Origin: Solenopsis invicta
Lineage: Eukaryota; Arthropoda; Insecta; Hymenoptera; Formicidae
Length of the DNA stretch: 64,000 nt
Assembly (NCBI RefSeq): GCF_016802725.1
Contig: NC_052668.1
Location: forward strand, 434,001-498,000
Direction of reading: 5' to 3'
In this document: in pieces, positions 22,843-34,142 of the stretch
How positions within the stretch are numbered: position 1 is the stretch's first letter
Layout of the letters: every line of letters starts with the position of its first letter
Made by a program: the position numbers and the translations under genes
Notes under the pieces: model-generated
Databases searched by the model: none
What the model saw: the letters and a program-made list of their open reading frames with translations, nothing else
Told to the model about the DNA's origin: nothing

Positions 22843-23257
22843 TGTTGCGTAGAGATGTATGGATGACCAGGGTTTGCTCGTATGGATACAACTAACTCGT
22901 TCGTAGAAATTTATTGATGATGAAGACTCGTACAAAATGCAGAGAGAACTCGATCTCTTCTGTTCGTAACGTTTTCTAAATGAAGACTCGGCTTCTGTAT
23001 TGCTAATGGATGCGCTGGAGACTCGGCTCTCAAATCAGTACTGATTCGCAGATAATTCGTATATGCACTCATGAACGCAAGGAACGATCTGATCTCGCGG
23101 CGCCTTTCGACTGCTATATATGCGGATCCGTGATCCTTGCGTGGGCCAATCGTCCCCTTTTTTGACGTCGCTTCGCGATTGGTTTACGACGGCCGATCGA
23201 GTCTCGATCCGTCGCGCTCGTTTGACGAAGGAGCACGCTATATTTTTCGACGGAACA
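22843..23257. mobile_element. Solo LTR, 415 bp
   Basis: It begins TGTTGCGTAGAGATG and ends TCGACGGAACA. A perfect 5-bp duplication AATAC lies at 22,838-22,842 and 23,258-23,262. TG...CA ends and a 5-bp duplication fit a BEL/Pao or Gypsy LTR. No internal sequence is attached. It carries a GC-rich 3' part with CGATCGAGTCTCGATCCGTCG. Confidence 0.75.
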
Positions 23258-25389
23258 AATACTATAGGGCTATATTCGGAAATTAAATGAGATCTGGAAA
23301 TCTACTGTTCACGTTACTTATACTATAAATTTTCAATATTCTGAGTGAATAACAGAATGCACCTTTCTTTTTGTAGGTAATCAACGTGCCAGAGAATCCA
23401 CGGTTCACTGCCTACGAACTCACATTGTAGTGTTGAATATAAAGATAATAAGTGGAACAAGTTAGGATATAGGTTCTTAGTAAGGATATGGTCCTTATTT
23501 CATTCCTTGTTCTTCATATCTTATAACCAGTGTAGAGATTACAGGTGTAAGAAGTCGTATGTATAATTACATATATGTTTTACATGTTTGATGTTGCTTA
23601 AGCTCTGCTCCTTTCTCATCAGGGCTTAAGACCTGCAATGGCGGAGTTATCTTAAGCTATGTACATATTCATAGTTACATATTTATAGATTGACACATAT
23701 TAACATTTGTACATATTTTTACATATTTACATTTTAATAATCCAGTCAGTTTTCTAGTTTTCTTCGAAATTATTGATAATACAAAAAAATGTTTGGATAA
23801 ATGTGGAACGTTTTTGAAGGGGATGTATTTTAGTCACGTTTTTTTTTTCTAAATGAAGGTGCCAAAGTAAAATAAAGGTCATGGCCATTTTTTTAAATAG
23901 AATTGTATGGTTTATATAGTCTGTTTATATAGTCTGTTTCTTCTAGCTATTCTGCATAAAAGTATTAAGGTAAAGTTATCGCAAAAGCTCAATAGTGTAC
24001 GAGATATTTAATATTTTGTTTTAACAAATTTGACCAAAAAGTACAAAATATCTCATAAAGTATTCATTTTTTATAGTTGTACCTTTATGCACAATATAAT
24101 GCAGAAATACTTTTATGCACAATATAATGAGATGAAAATGAGATCTATTACTGAATAGAAAACAGAGTTGCTTTTAAAAAAATTATGGAATTTGTAATAT
24201 GCAATTACATTTTTTTTTAAACTTTGTATATATTTTTTGTATTACCTAAATGTACAAATGTAAATAAGTGTAAGTCTATAAATATAAATATGTAAAACAT
24301 AATTACCTACGACTTCTTAGATCTGTAATCTCTTAAAAAATATATAAAAGAATTTATTTTTAGATCTTTAGATATTAATCCAAATTTACAGTAATCGATT
24401 TCATAAACGTTCTACAATATCCTTCACTACGAAATCTTATTTATTTTATAGTGCAAGTAAAAATCACTATTTTTTTAAATAATTAATTTTAATAAACAGA
24501 TGATTTATATAAAACCAAAGAGAAATTTGTAAAAATAGATCAACAAAATGATAAAATCAAACGTTGCTTTTTTCTGTTCAAAATGTAAGAAAAAAGTTTC
24601 TCGGATACTAAAACAATTTTAACTATAATTTTTGGATTCAGCAAGTAAAATGTAATAAGAAAAAAGGTGAACCCAATGATCCCTGTGTGCTTCCCAAATC
24701 ACCTAAAATGCATAAACTCCTTTGGTGAATTTTTTAATCCGTTACTTTTATAGGATGAATTCAATCTGAGATGACTCAATGCATCATTAAGAAATAGTCA
24801 AGCGTTCATGAACTTTTCACTGTATATATGGCCACTAATAAACCTACAAAATTTTATAAATTGATAAACCCATGTTTTATAAAGTAATAATAATAATAAT
24901 GGAATTGAGGGGGCGGTCCTCATGACTGAAGATCCGCCTATGGCAAGAAGACTACTGTCCATCTGTGCCTTTTATAAAGTAATACGGATAAAAAAAAATT
25001 ACAGGGCCAGATTTGTAAAAAAGTATTCTTTTGATCTATTATATGTTTTTTTCTTATCTCGCATCACATTTTTAATATTTAACACGCATAGTATGTTTCA
25101 TCGAAATTAAATAAAGAATAAAGAAGTAAAGAATTTGCATTTTAAAGAATAAATGCTTTATATAGTAAAATAGAAATAAAAATACCTTCTACATTAAAAG
25201 TTATTAAAATTTAAATGTAAGTGCATTTCCAACGCGTACGATGTTGTTCCTGCTTGAAAAAAATTTTAACTATAACTATCCGATACCTGTATTATTAGTA
25301 GTTAATTATCTCGTTATGAATATAATTAATTTTTACATATCTTTACAATTATTTTCTTGGTTATCTTTACAGACGGCATTTAGGAAAGA
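23258..25389. other. AT-rich non-coding stretch
   Basis: No gene is visible apart from an inverted-repeat element at 23,533-24,334. The remainder is AT-rich, with short poly(A/T) and an AAT run near 24,890. The last part probably includes upstream sequence and an intron end (TCTTTACAG at about 25,372) of the transposase pseudogene that follows. Confidence 0.5.
23533..24334. repeat. 800-bp element with about 45-bp inverted ends
   Basis: AGAGATTACAGGTGTAAGAAG at the left is matched in reverse by CTTCTTAGATCTGTAATCTCT at the right. Further inward pairing occurs (TAATTACATATATGTTTTACAT against ATGTAAAACATAATTA, and the TATTAACATTTGTACATATT region against AATGTACAAATGTAAATA). The interior has no coding capacity. 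Target duplication not resolved. Confidence 0.5.
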
Positions 25390-27300
25390 ATGTCTACAAA
25401 ATTTAAGCGATTTCTCCAACTCAGTGCAAGGCACAAAAGAAGGCGGTTATCTGCTTTGCAAACACACCTAAGAAACTGCAAATCCGTAGTACACGATTTG
25501 GATGATTCGAACTCTACATCGTCTGATGCTTCAGGGAATGAACCAGTAAAAATTCCGGCACAGCATCCTGATTCATTTGTTTCTAATAACAATATTCATA
25601 ATGATGATATATCTACTGATGACAATGAAGACATTTCTGTCAGTGGTGAAGAAGTAGAAGTAGATAGTGAAGACACTTCCGCTGAAGATGAAGAAATAGG
25701 AAGAAATGCCGATAACGATACGTCAAACTCTTCGGGAGATGAAATTGATAATATACAAAACCGTGACGAGTTGAAGAATACGGCACTGGCAAATGCCTTC
25801 TTAACAGCAAATGTAAATCATAAACAAGGAAATATTTTGCTCAAAACATTACGAGAGTTTCCTTTCAACCTAAGATGTCTATCCAACGATACGAGGATTT
25901 TACTACAAACGCCTACTATTAATGCTACGAGGCAAATCAAACAAATTGGTGGAGGTGAATATTTTCATTTGGGTTTGAAATGTACCCTTAAAAAAAAATT
26001 AGAAAGTCTTCCTGAAGATATGGTGCCACAAACGATAGAAATTAATTTCAGTACCGATGGCGCTCAAATCCACAACAATAGTACTGCTCAATTTTGGCCT
26101 ATTCAATACAGAATTTATAATTGTCCCGAAGGCCTGTGATAGCGGGTGTCTTCAAAGGAACAGGAAAACCATCAAATACATTTGAATTTTTGAGCAGTTT
26201 GTTCAAGAAATTATCAACATTCAGGAGGAAGGTGGTGTTCTCATTAATGATCGACGGTTGCCATTAACAATTCGTTGCTTTATTGCCGATGCACCGGCAA
26301 GAGCATTTGCTTTAAATCATTATGGGCACATGTCGTCAAACGCATGCTCAAAATGCAAAGTGGAAGGTCGCCGTAGCGAAGAAATATTTTTTCGAGGAAC
26401 GATGATTTTTCCGGGGATTAATCATGTATTAAGAACTGATCGAGGTATGGTGGATGAAGACTACCATAAAGGCCAAAGTCCTTTAGAGCCAGTGATAGGA
26501 TTAGTGACGCAAGTTCTATTCGAGCCTTTGCACCTCATATATATTGGAAACGTAAAAAAAGTTCTACACACTCACGTCTATGGAAAGTATGGACGTCAGA
26601 AATTAAATAAAAGAAAACTAGATATCCTTGATTCAAGAATGACGCAACTTCAAGTATATTGTCCTACGGAATTCAATCGCCGCCCAAATAAATTCTCAAT
26701 GCTTCAACATTTTAAAGGCACTGAATTCAGGCAAATTTTATTGTATACTGCTCCTGCTGTAATGCAAAATGTTGTACATACAGATTATTATAAACATTTT
26801 ATTATGTTACATTGTGTGATGCGCCTGCTCAGTTTTGAAAATGTCTCCGATGAAATGTATATTTATTGCCAAGCAGCACTGGAGAGCTACGTCAAGATGA
26901 GCGAAGAACTATACGGAGAACAAATTATCTCCTACAATGTGCATGGTCTTTTGCATACAGTTGACGATGTTAGGCGATTTGGCCCGTTGGAATCATACAG
27001 TGCCTTTTGTTATGAAAATAACATGCCACAATTTCGAAAATACATACGAAAACCACACCTGGCTCTTCAACAATTCTATAAAAGGATATATGAATTAAAT
27101 GACTTTGTTCTGCCTCCGATCGATGACACAATCAAAATTCGTGGATCTAAAATTCATGCAGAGGGACCTCTTGTACATCATATGCCTGCCCGTCATTGTC
27201 AACAATTTCAGAAATTACAAGTTGGGAATATAACATTTTCTACTTCCCTTCGAGACAATTGTTGTATTCTGAATACAATGCTATCACTGTGCGGGCATAT
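25390..27300 (+). pseudogene. Tnp2/EnSpm-like transposase, frameshifted and 3'-truncated
   Basis: The open segments read as one protein. First come a basic N-terminus and an acidic Ser-rich linker, then FPFNLRCLSNDTRILLQTP, a catalytic-type segment INFSTDGAQIHN and RIYNCPEG, then CFIADAPARAFAL, a Cys pair CSKCKVEG, EPLHLIYIGNVKKVL and a helical C-terminal part (YNVHGLLHTVDDVRRFG). The same segment order is seen in the transposase at 39,977-42,321, so both belong to the Tnp2-like group found in animal EnSpm elements. It is broken by frameshifts between 26,130 and 26,260. Similarity stops near 27,300, where GC-rich unrelated sequence begins. An acceptor TTTACAG just upstream suggests a missing first exon. 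Inverted ends were not found. Confidence 0.7.
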
Positions 27301-27487
27301 TGTTATCTGGGTACTAGCTTCCACGGGAGGAACGCTACTCCTTGATCGGGTATAAAAATACCCTGACAACCGTCGGGACAAGTGCAGCCCGGACAGTCCG
27401 GATGCGGATAAGGACCGGGACGGTCCCGTCGAAGACGTCGACGAGGCAGTTTGGCGTGCCACGAAGCTCTTTGACCAAAACCTGAGG

Positions 27488-27640
27488 GGCCTGAAAGGAG
27501 CGCACCTCGTGTTACACCAGGAGAGAGGGCCCGTAAAGGAGCGCGCCTCGGGTTATACCAAGGGGAGAGGGCCCGGAAAAGAGCGCACCTCAGGGTACAC
27601 CAAGAGAGAGGGCCCGTAAAGGATCGCTCACCTCAGGTGA
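27488..27640. repeat. GC-rich minisatellite, about 41-bp unit
   Basis: Units start at about 27,488, 27,528, 27,570 and 27,611. Each begins GGCC(C/T)G(T/G)AAAGGA and ends with ACACCA(G/A)GAGAGAG-like sequence. Nearly four imperfect copies are present. All reading frames through it are repetitive, and I assign no protein. Confidence 0.7.
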
Positions 27641-27775
27641 CGATTCTCGAGATCGAAGGGTCCAGAGGAAGCTCAGCAGTGTTGCCGTTGCTGGTGATTT
27701 TTCACCAGATTTGGGGATTTTTAATGATTTTTGGTGATGTGGTGAAAAACTTGCTTTGTTTGGTGATTTGCAATT

Positions 27776-27889
27776 GGCTGCGTTCAGCGGACTCAACCGT
27801 TGAGTGAGCGCTGGCTGTTATTGGTATATTCTTCTAACTCTAAAAATCTGATTGGATGATCTAGAAGAATATCTTTGCTGAACACAGCC
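27776..27889. repeat. 114-bp MITE with GGCTGCGTTCAGC inverted ends
   Basis: GGCTGCGTTCAGC at the left and GCTGAACACAGCC at the right form imperfect inverted ends; the interior has no coding potential. Flanking triplets (ATT/ATA) do not give a clean duplication. Confidence 0.4.
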
Positions 27890-28296
27890 ATATTCACAGC
27901 CATTCGTGATAAAGGCAGTGTTTTGTCTTGCGCATGATCGATCAATTCGAATTGTGTAGCGGAGGAAAGATCGGACGATCTAAAACAGTAAACAATCTCA
28001 TACCATCTCTTACAACGATACAACTATAGTCGTGGTTGTAGTTAAAAAACATTCAGACGGAACGTATGTATTGAAAGCATAAAAAATTCTTAAACAGAAG
28101 CTTTATGTGGACGGCCTCTGCTATTTAGTCAGGAGATATATGAAATTGAGAATGAAAATACTGAAAATGCAAAGGTACGTAAGACTCTATCTTACTATTG
28201 ATACAAGTTTTTATTATTGACATGTATTAACCTAATTTACACTGGTCGTTTAATTTAATACACGTACCAAGTACCAAGTATAATATACTTGTTAAA

Positions 28297-28419
28297 GGCT
28301 ATGTTCTGTTTCATGCATGGTGCGCATGATATATCGATCAATGTCCTTGTTTGACATTCAGGGAATTAAAAGGATAAAATGAGACAACATGCGCATCATA
28401 CATGAAACAGAACGTAGCC
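28297..28419. repeat. 123-bp hairpin MITE
   Basis: GGCTATGTTCTGTTTCATG and CATGAAACAGAACGTAGCC are near-perfect inverted ends, with further pairing through TGCGCATGA/ATGCGCATCAT. Related in sequence to the hairpin at 22,651-22,773. Confidence 0.6.
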
Positions 28420-28930
28420 AAATTAACTTATTCGATGGTATATTAGTCTGATATGATGCGTATCAAACAGAAATGTATTGAATTAAAATAATACACATTT
28501 TCAGCTCACATGTAACGCTGTAAACATTTGCTTAGTACGCGTACTAAAGTACTTGGTGTAAACTAGAATATATTTATATTACATCAGAGCTCGACAAAAA
28601 ATTGTACATAGCGCTATTTCCCTTACTTCACTAACCTGCACAGTCTAAATATCAATTAGCATTTAGATTGCGCGGGAAATAATAAGATGAGGGGAAAGCT
28701 TTAAGGTTCCTTTTCATACGTCGTTAAGTCGCTCAAATTTTAGCGACAAAATTTTTCGAGCGATTCTATTTTCATGATCGCCAAAAGTAAAATAGCGACA
28801 AAATTTTAGCGTAAAATTTTCGATATTTTACTTTTGGCGATCATGAAAATAGAATGCGCGATAAAAAGTAGCGATTACAGTTAACTTTTGTTTCACACAG
28901 TCGACAATTTCTTTTGAGCTGAATAAAATT

Positions 28931-30608
28931 ATGTCATTTATTGCCAAGTATAGTGAGTGGTACAGTCGTACTGTTGAATATGTACACAAATATCATGAAT
29001 GGCAAAAGAAATGTTTAGAAATTGTGATAAAGCAAGAAGAAATTAGGAAGAAACGACTGTTTAGTGCAGCATTTGCTGCAATTGTATGTATTGAAAGAAA
29101 AACATATAAAAAAAAAAAGATTTTGGGAGACTCCTATTTGTGCAGAAAGAAAATTTCATGGTTTTTATAATGCAATTCTTCCATCACTTCGACTGGAAAA
29201 TTTAGGCTTTCATAACTATTTTCGGATGTCAGCGACAAAATTAGAAGAGTTGTTGCAGTTAGTTCAACCTGATTTAACAAAAGAATATTGTGTAAGACAA
29301 CCAATTGCTGCGGAAGAAAGATTAATGTTGACATTAAGGTATGTAATAAACATAAAGCATTCCTGATGAAATATATTCCTTATTAATCCTAGATATGCAA
29401 TACATATATTATATATGCAGTATATATTTGCATATTTATATGCAATTTGTGAGATTATTATGGAAAAAATTGTTACTAGATGTATATAGAATTAATTTAA
29501 ATAATCAATTGTTATTGACATTGCTATTATTTAAAAAATAATAACTTAATTGTTATGTTCAGATATCTGGCTTCTGACTCTATGACATCGATACATTATC
29601 AATATCTAGTAGGATTGACAACAGCAAGCGCAATTATATCGGAAACTTGTGCTGTCATATGGAAAAAACTTTGTCCTTTGGTTCTCCCATCGACTATAAA
29701 CACTGAAGAATGGCTACGTATTGCTAAAACCTTCAGCGATACTTGGAATTTTCCTCATTGTATCGGAGCCATAGATGGAAAGCATATAGTTATTCAAGTA
29801 AGATTCGTGTTAAACAAAGTAAAATATATTCGGTTGAATTCGTTATTCTGAACACTGTAAACTAATATATTCTTTTTTTTAATTATAGTGTCCCAATAAT
29901 TGTGGATCTATGTACTATAACTACAAAAATAGCCATAGTCTAGTATTATTAGCTGTTTGCGATGCCAACTATGTATTCCGGTATGTGGATATAGGTGCTT
30001 ATGGGCGAAGAAGTGACGGAGGCATCTTTAAAGATTCTATAATGGGTACAAAGTTGGAAAATAAACAAATGCGTATTCCAGAAGCAGCACCTATTTCAGA
30101 TGAAAGAGAGACACCCTTACCATATTGCATTGTTGGTGATGAGGCGTTTCCACTGAAAACGTACTTGCTTCGTCCATATCCTGGAAAACAGAAACTTACA
30201 CCGCAAAAACGTATTTTCAATTACCGTTTAAGTCGTGCTAGACGAGTAATTGAAAATACTTTTGGTATCTTGGTCAACAAATGGCGCATTTTTCGTAAAC
30301 CAATAATAGCGAATATATCCAATACAACGCGTATAATACAAGCATCTATAGTTCTTCATAATTGGTTGCGTAAAGATGATCTGAGTAATTGTTCAAATCT
30401 TTCGTATGTTGAATCACACTTAGTTGATAGAGATTCTGAAAATAGATCCGTTGCATATACTTGGGAAGATGAAGGTACGACGGCATTTTCTGACATTACT
30501 CGTGCCGGTACTAACACAAGCACTCGAACAGCAATGGAAGTACGAGAAGAATTTTGTGCCTACTTTAATAACGAAGGTGCCGTTAGTTGGCAGAATGATT
30601 ATTTGTAA
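28931..30608 (+). pseudogene. Harbinger DDE transposase (HARBI1-like), one frameshift
   Basis: Three exons: 28,931-29,339, 29,563-29,797 and 29,889-30,608, with GT/AG introns of 223 and 91 bp. The product reads through FHGFYNAILPSLR, LEELLQLVQPDL, FRYLASDSMTSI (exon joint), then the DDE_Tnp_4 core. First Asp is in HCIGAIDGKHIVIQ, second Asp in YCIVGDEAFPLKTYLL, Glu in ARRVIENTFGILVNKWR, and a helical end follows (IVLHNWLR). It cuts and pastes the element at TWA sites. In exon 1 the frame changes inside an A-run near 29,107-29,120, so this copy is probably inactive; the remainder is intact. Confidence 0.88.
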
Positions 30609-31029
30609 ACTATATTATATTAATAATTAATAATTTTTAAAATTTTCAGTAATTGTACAAGAAAATCGTGTACTACAATTTCAAGACATGATAATAAATA
30701 ATAATAATTAATAAGTTTATTTTTTTATTTATTTAGAATTAGTGAGCTCAGTAATTCGAGACAATTAATACAACTTATATAATAGAGATAAAAAGTTTTT
30801 AAGAAAACTAAAATAACATTCAACTAAAATAACATTCTTCAACAAATCTATTAAGTAACATACAATGTGACTAACAAATAAAAATAAGACTGAGCATTCT
30901 GTTTCTTTTTGGTTTTGTTTATATAATACTTTATATAATATTTTTAAGTTTTAATATTTTATGTAATTTTATAAATTGTTTTATAATTTAATAATGATAA
31001 AATATTTGTTACGTTTTATAAAGTTAATA

Positions 31030-31751
31030 TTAATTTGTATCTTTCTTTTTTTCCTTGTGAATATATATATGGATATTTAACATGATATCGCTTCTTGTGT
31101 TATCGTTAAGTGAACGTAATTCATGTCCAATCATAGTCAAAAATGCATCAACAGCATCCATAGGAGGTGGAGGTGGTGGAAAAACAGGTAGTGCAGGAAA
31201 CTATACAGGTGGCTGTGATGTATTTAGAGCGTCAGTTAATCTGTCGATTGCTTCTTCTTTGGTTCTACTTTTCTTCCGCTTTGATGATTGATTTTCTGGG
31301 GCTTCATTTTCGTCATGCTCATCGTCATCTTCATAACTATCACGCGTGTTAATATTCGACACAGTAATTATCTCGAAAGTTCAATATCACGCATGAATCC
31401 CATTTGCTCGTAATACATCCATTTATTTTTTTTCTTTCTCGCAGATCCACTACGAACACTTTTTTCTTCTTTAGCATATCTTCGGTGAGTATCACAGAGA
31501 TTTTTCCACTTCTTCTTAGCTGATTCTATTGTATATTTTCCATTCATTTCTTTACACACTTCCTTCCATAAGGAAGATTTTATTTCTTTGCTCCTTTGTG
31601 CAATTGGCAACTTAATATTCCATAAAGGTTCACGAATCTCTATCGCTGAGATAAACGCTTCATCTGAGGAACAATTTTTGGAATTACTGACTACCTCAGT
31701 GTTAACCTCAGTATTTACGATTAATTCCTTTTCACCAACTGCACTTTTCAT
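31030..31751 (-). pseudogene. MADF (Myb/SANT-like) partner protein of the Harbinger element
   Basis: The N-terminal part (31,751-31,368) contains a MADF domain. Its key positions are EAFISAIEIREPLWNIKLP, SSLWKEVCKEMNG, ESAKKKWKNLCDTHRRYAKEE and KWMYYEQMGFM. After a break near 31,368 another frame continues with an acidic linker, KRKKSRTKEEAIDRL, an in-frame TAG near 31,205, a Pro-run (PPPPPP) and a BESS-like C-terminal helix (DAFLTMIGHELRSLNDNTR). In Harbinger elements this protein binds subterminal DNA and helps nuclear import of the transposase. A TTACAG acceptor just upstream of 31,770 suggests an additional 5' exon. Confidence 0.75.
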
Positions 31752-31875
31752 AACGATCGTACCATCATCTGTAACATTTGTTTCCTTTATTACATTTATA
31801 CATATTTACATAATTTAGTTATAACGTACTTAAAAAATAATAAACTATTTATCACACTGAGGATAAAAATATTAA

Positions 31876-32160
31876 GAATTATTGTCTAGAAAATAAGCTT
31901 TGAACCCATGCAAGCATGGATGTGATGTAATATCATCACAAATAGTTTCACATAATCCACATGTGAAAACTGGTTCCAATTCCTAAACACAGATTTTTAA
32001 TATTATTTAATGTACATTTACTTAGGTATATATCTTTTAGAGATTAAAAGAAATATACTACACTAAATGCTATTATTTTATATGATTATTTATAAACCTA
32101 CATTAATAAATATCAACATTATATTGTTTACCTCGTTTTCCTGCTCGGAATCACTCATTT
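31876..32160 (-). other. Candidate small zinc-finger exons at the right end of the Harbinger element
   Basis: On the minus strand an ATG (MSDSEQENE) at about 32,160 runs into a GTAAAC donor. About 150 bp later a TGTTTAG acceptor opens a frame ELEPVFTCGLCETICDDITSHPCLH with C-x2-C and CLH residues resembling a zinc finger, ending in a stop near 31,876. It could be a 5' part of the MADF gene or a separate small protein. The join to the MADF frame is not open as it stands. Confidence 0.35.
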
Positions 32161-32334
32161 TGACAGAAAAAACAAATTGTGTTTGGTTAATGTTGTAGCG
32201 ACAATAGCGATTTCGCTACAACATCGATGAAATCGAACTATAGAAGCGACCACTTTCAAGCGACTAATGAAGTCACGTGACTCTTCAATAGCGAGAAAAA
32301 TAGCGATAATCGCCGCCATGAAATGGTACCTTTA

Positions 32335-33142
32335 AACTGAAAATCTGTTGAAATGTGCATTTTTTGCCGGGTTTTGCATTACATAATGGCTATGATCAGT
32401 AGAAAAAAATAGTTTTGCAACTGCTGTAAGATGACTGTCTTTGATTAGTTCGTATCCTTAGTTTTTGTCGAATCTAAAAATATAAACTAATAAATCATAT
32501 TAACCTTCTAACTGTATTTGGATGTTTTTCGACCCATAACGCTTTTTAAAAAAATCTCGTAGTATAAGAATATTATTGACAAAAGGTTTTCAAGCTTTGC
32601 AATTTTTCTGAATATCTACAATATTTTGACACATTTTAATGAATAAAGTAATTATTACAATACGAGTAGAATGTAGTAGCCGGTTCAAACCCCTGGGATC
32701 TCAGGGGGGTGCGGGGAAGGGGGGAATATTTCGGGTCGCGCGGGGGGACCTAACCGGCGATAAGGTCCCGCGGGTGGACCAAACCGGGTGGCGGAGGGGG
32801 AGGGGGGGGCTTAAAACGGGGGCACACGTGTAAACCTAACCGGTAGTTCTGCGTAATCAATGTTTATATAAACAGTGATAACGAATCGAGGACCATGTTT
32901 TTGACCGATGTTTAAATAAATTTGACACCTTTGAAATGTGCCGCGTGTAGGCAACTGACCATTTAATATAAACATGGACCATGTACTTGTCACTCTGTTT
33001 ACATAAACATAATAAATCACACCGCGAGGAGGTGTGTATGTGACTGTACTTTTAAAATCGGAAATGTCTGTCATCACGAGGGGGATAAGCGATACGATGG
33101 CAAATATTTTGTGGGGTGTGCGCGGCTATTTCCGCGGGGCCC

Positions 33143-33173
<31 letters not shown>

Positions 33174-33280
33174 CCACCGCTCGCTATCCTCTAATAATTA
33201 TTTGGTCAAGGTGGATGCAAGAGAGAGAGAGAAAAGCGCTAAACAGCTCTTTCGGCTGTGCTAATAACGCGTTGAAATAT
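32335..33280. other. Spacer with G-rich block and (CCG)n tract
   Basis: No gene is supportable. 32,660-32,830 is strikingly G-rich on the plus strand (runs of 6-8 G). 33,140-33,180 is a (CCG)n/(CCGCCA)n tract whose open frames are just poly-Arg or poly-Ala. The left terminus of the virus-like element probably lies somewhere here but I cannot fix it. Confidence 0.5.
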
Positions 33281-33535
33281 TATTTAGATTTGTTTACGTG
33301 AGCTCTCTTTCGTGCGCGGTTGCCGCCCAGTGGCATGTCTAATCTTGCAAGATATCTTTCTTAGTAAAGAGAAGCGCCGATAGTCCGGCTTCTAATGACA
33401 CGTGTAAATAATATTTAGATTTGTTTACGTGAGCTCTTTTTCATGTGCGGTTGGCACCCAGTGGCATGTCTAATCTTGCAAGGTATCTTTCTTAGTAAAG
33501 ATAAGCGCCGATAATCCGGCTGCTGCACGGTAAAA
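33281..33535. repeat. 131-bp tandem duplication upstream of the first viral gene
   Basis: Units start at 33,281 and 33,412. Both contain TATTTAGATTTGTTTACGTGAGCTC, a CCCAGTGGCATGTCTAATCTTGCAAG block and AAGCGCCGATA-TCCGGCT. A third start (AATACTTAGATGATGC) follows at about 33,537. It may be subterminal repeat or upstream control DNA of the virus-like element. Confidence 0.75.
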
Positions 33536-33620
33536 CAATACTTAGATGATGCAAGAAGGAAGCGTTAATATTTCGATCGATTAAACAAAACTCATGTTTC
33601 GGTTATAAGTCTGGCGAATG

Positions 33621-33664
33621 TATTATACGATCAGTCTCGATGTGAACACCGAATCAGTCGTAAT
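33621..33664 (+). promoter_or_regulatory. Candidate promoter of the left viral transcription unit
   Basis: TATTATAC at 33,621 is followed by AATCAGTCGTAAT with the CAG A at 33,656. The TCAGTCGTAA string is identical to the integrase initiator on the opposite strand. A second TATAAG/TCAGT pair (33,604 and 33,631) overlaps it. The first ATG (33,681) lies about 25 nt downstream. Confidence 0.5.
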
Positions 33665-33680
33665 AGTTACTCTCTAAAAA

Positions 33681-34103
33681 ATGGTTGATCATATTGCAGA
33701 CGACGAGTTTATGAACATAGTGAATGATGTATTTGAAAATGCAGAAATAAATTTTGAAGATTTAATAGACGAAGAAAGTGACGAAGAGATGTCAAACGAT
33801 AGCGGATGTGACAGTGATCTAAGTGAGCATCCTGAGATTCGTGTTGTATCAGTTGCTGAACTACGCGCTTTGAATCGCACGAAACATTGCATGATACAAT
33901 TTTACTACTCGACGGGTGGTGCCCTTGCCGTTTGCGCATCGTGCATGATTGAACTTTCTGACATCGAATTGGACTCAATGGACGCCGTTCAAATCCACGA
34001 AACAGATTTTCTTGAACGACTTGACGGACGTATCTGCTCCAAATGCCACCAGCCTATATTTGTGTATATTCCAGCTAACATGTGCAGAGTGTGCTTACAT
34101 TGA
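33681..34103 (+). CDS. Small acidic, C-terminal Cys-rich viral protein
   Basis: 140 codons, intact. The N-terminal half is strongly acidic (FEDLIDEESDEEM). The C-terminal half carries Cys pairs in CASC, CSKC and CRVCLH, consistent with a zinc ribbon. It is the first gene after the candidate left promoter and lies upstream of the polymerase. I do not recognise a family. A regulatory or DNA-binding early role would suit its position, but that is inference. Confidence 0.6.
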   Translation: MVDHIADDEFMNIVNDVFENAEINFEDLIDEESDEEMSNDSGCDSDLSEHPEIRVVSVAELRALNRTKHCMIQFYYSTGGALAVCASCMIELSDIELDSMDAVQIHETDFLERLDGRICSKCHQPIFVYIPANMCRVCLH

Positions 34104-34142
34104 ACAATTATTATTTTTAATACGCTCAGTGAAAAAAAGAGC

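Larger units (their letters stand above)
27301..28703. other. Intergenic stretch with minisatellite and MITEs
   Basis: No gene is supported. It contains GC-rich sequence with a 41-bp minisatellite (27,488-27,640), a GGTGATTTTTCACC-type short palindrome near 27,690, and two small hairpin MITEs (27,776-27,889 and 28,297-28,419). The rest is AT-rich. Confidence 0.5.
28704..32331. mobile_element. PIF/Harbinger DNA transposon (two genes)
   Basis: Ends AGGTTCCTTTTCATACG (left) and, in reverse, AGGTACCATTTCATGG (right) are imperfect inverted repeats with perfect TTA duplications (28,701-28,703 and 32,332-32,334). Inside are a three-exon DDE transposase on plus and a convergent MADF-domain gene on minus, the standard two-gene Harbinger design. 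Subterminal TAGCGA/TCGCTA motifs are repeated at both ends (28,740-28,880 and 32,200-32,320) and may be transposase or partner binding sites. Confidence 0.9.

Noticed and set aside
27488..27640. CRISPR-like array
   Set aside because: Repeats are contiguous and diverged without spacers, in a eukaryotic transposon-rich context; it is a minisatellite.
32655..32690. Isolated B-box-like GGTTCAAACCC
   Set aside because: No A box upstream at a suitable distance; probably chance in GC-rich DNA.
33034..33301. Arg-rich and Ala-rich frames at about 33,100-33,200
   Set aside because: Products of a (CCG)n tract.
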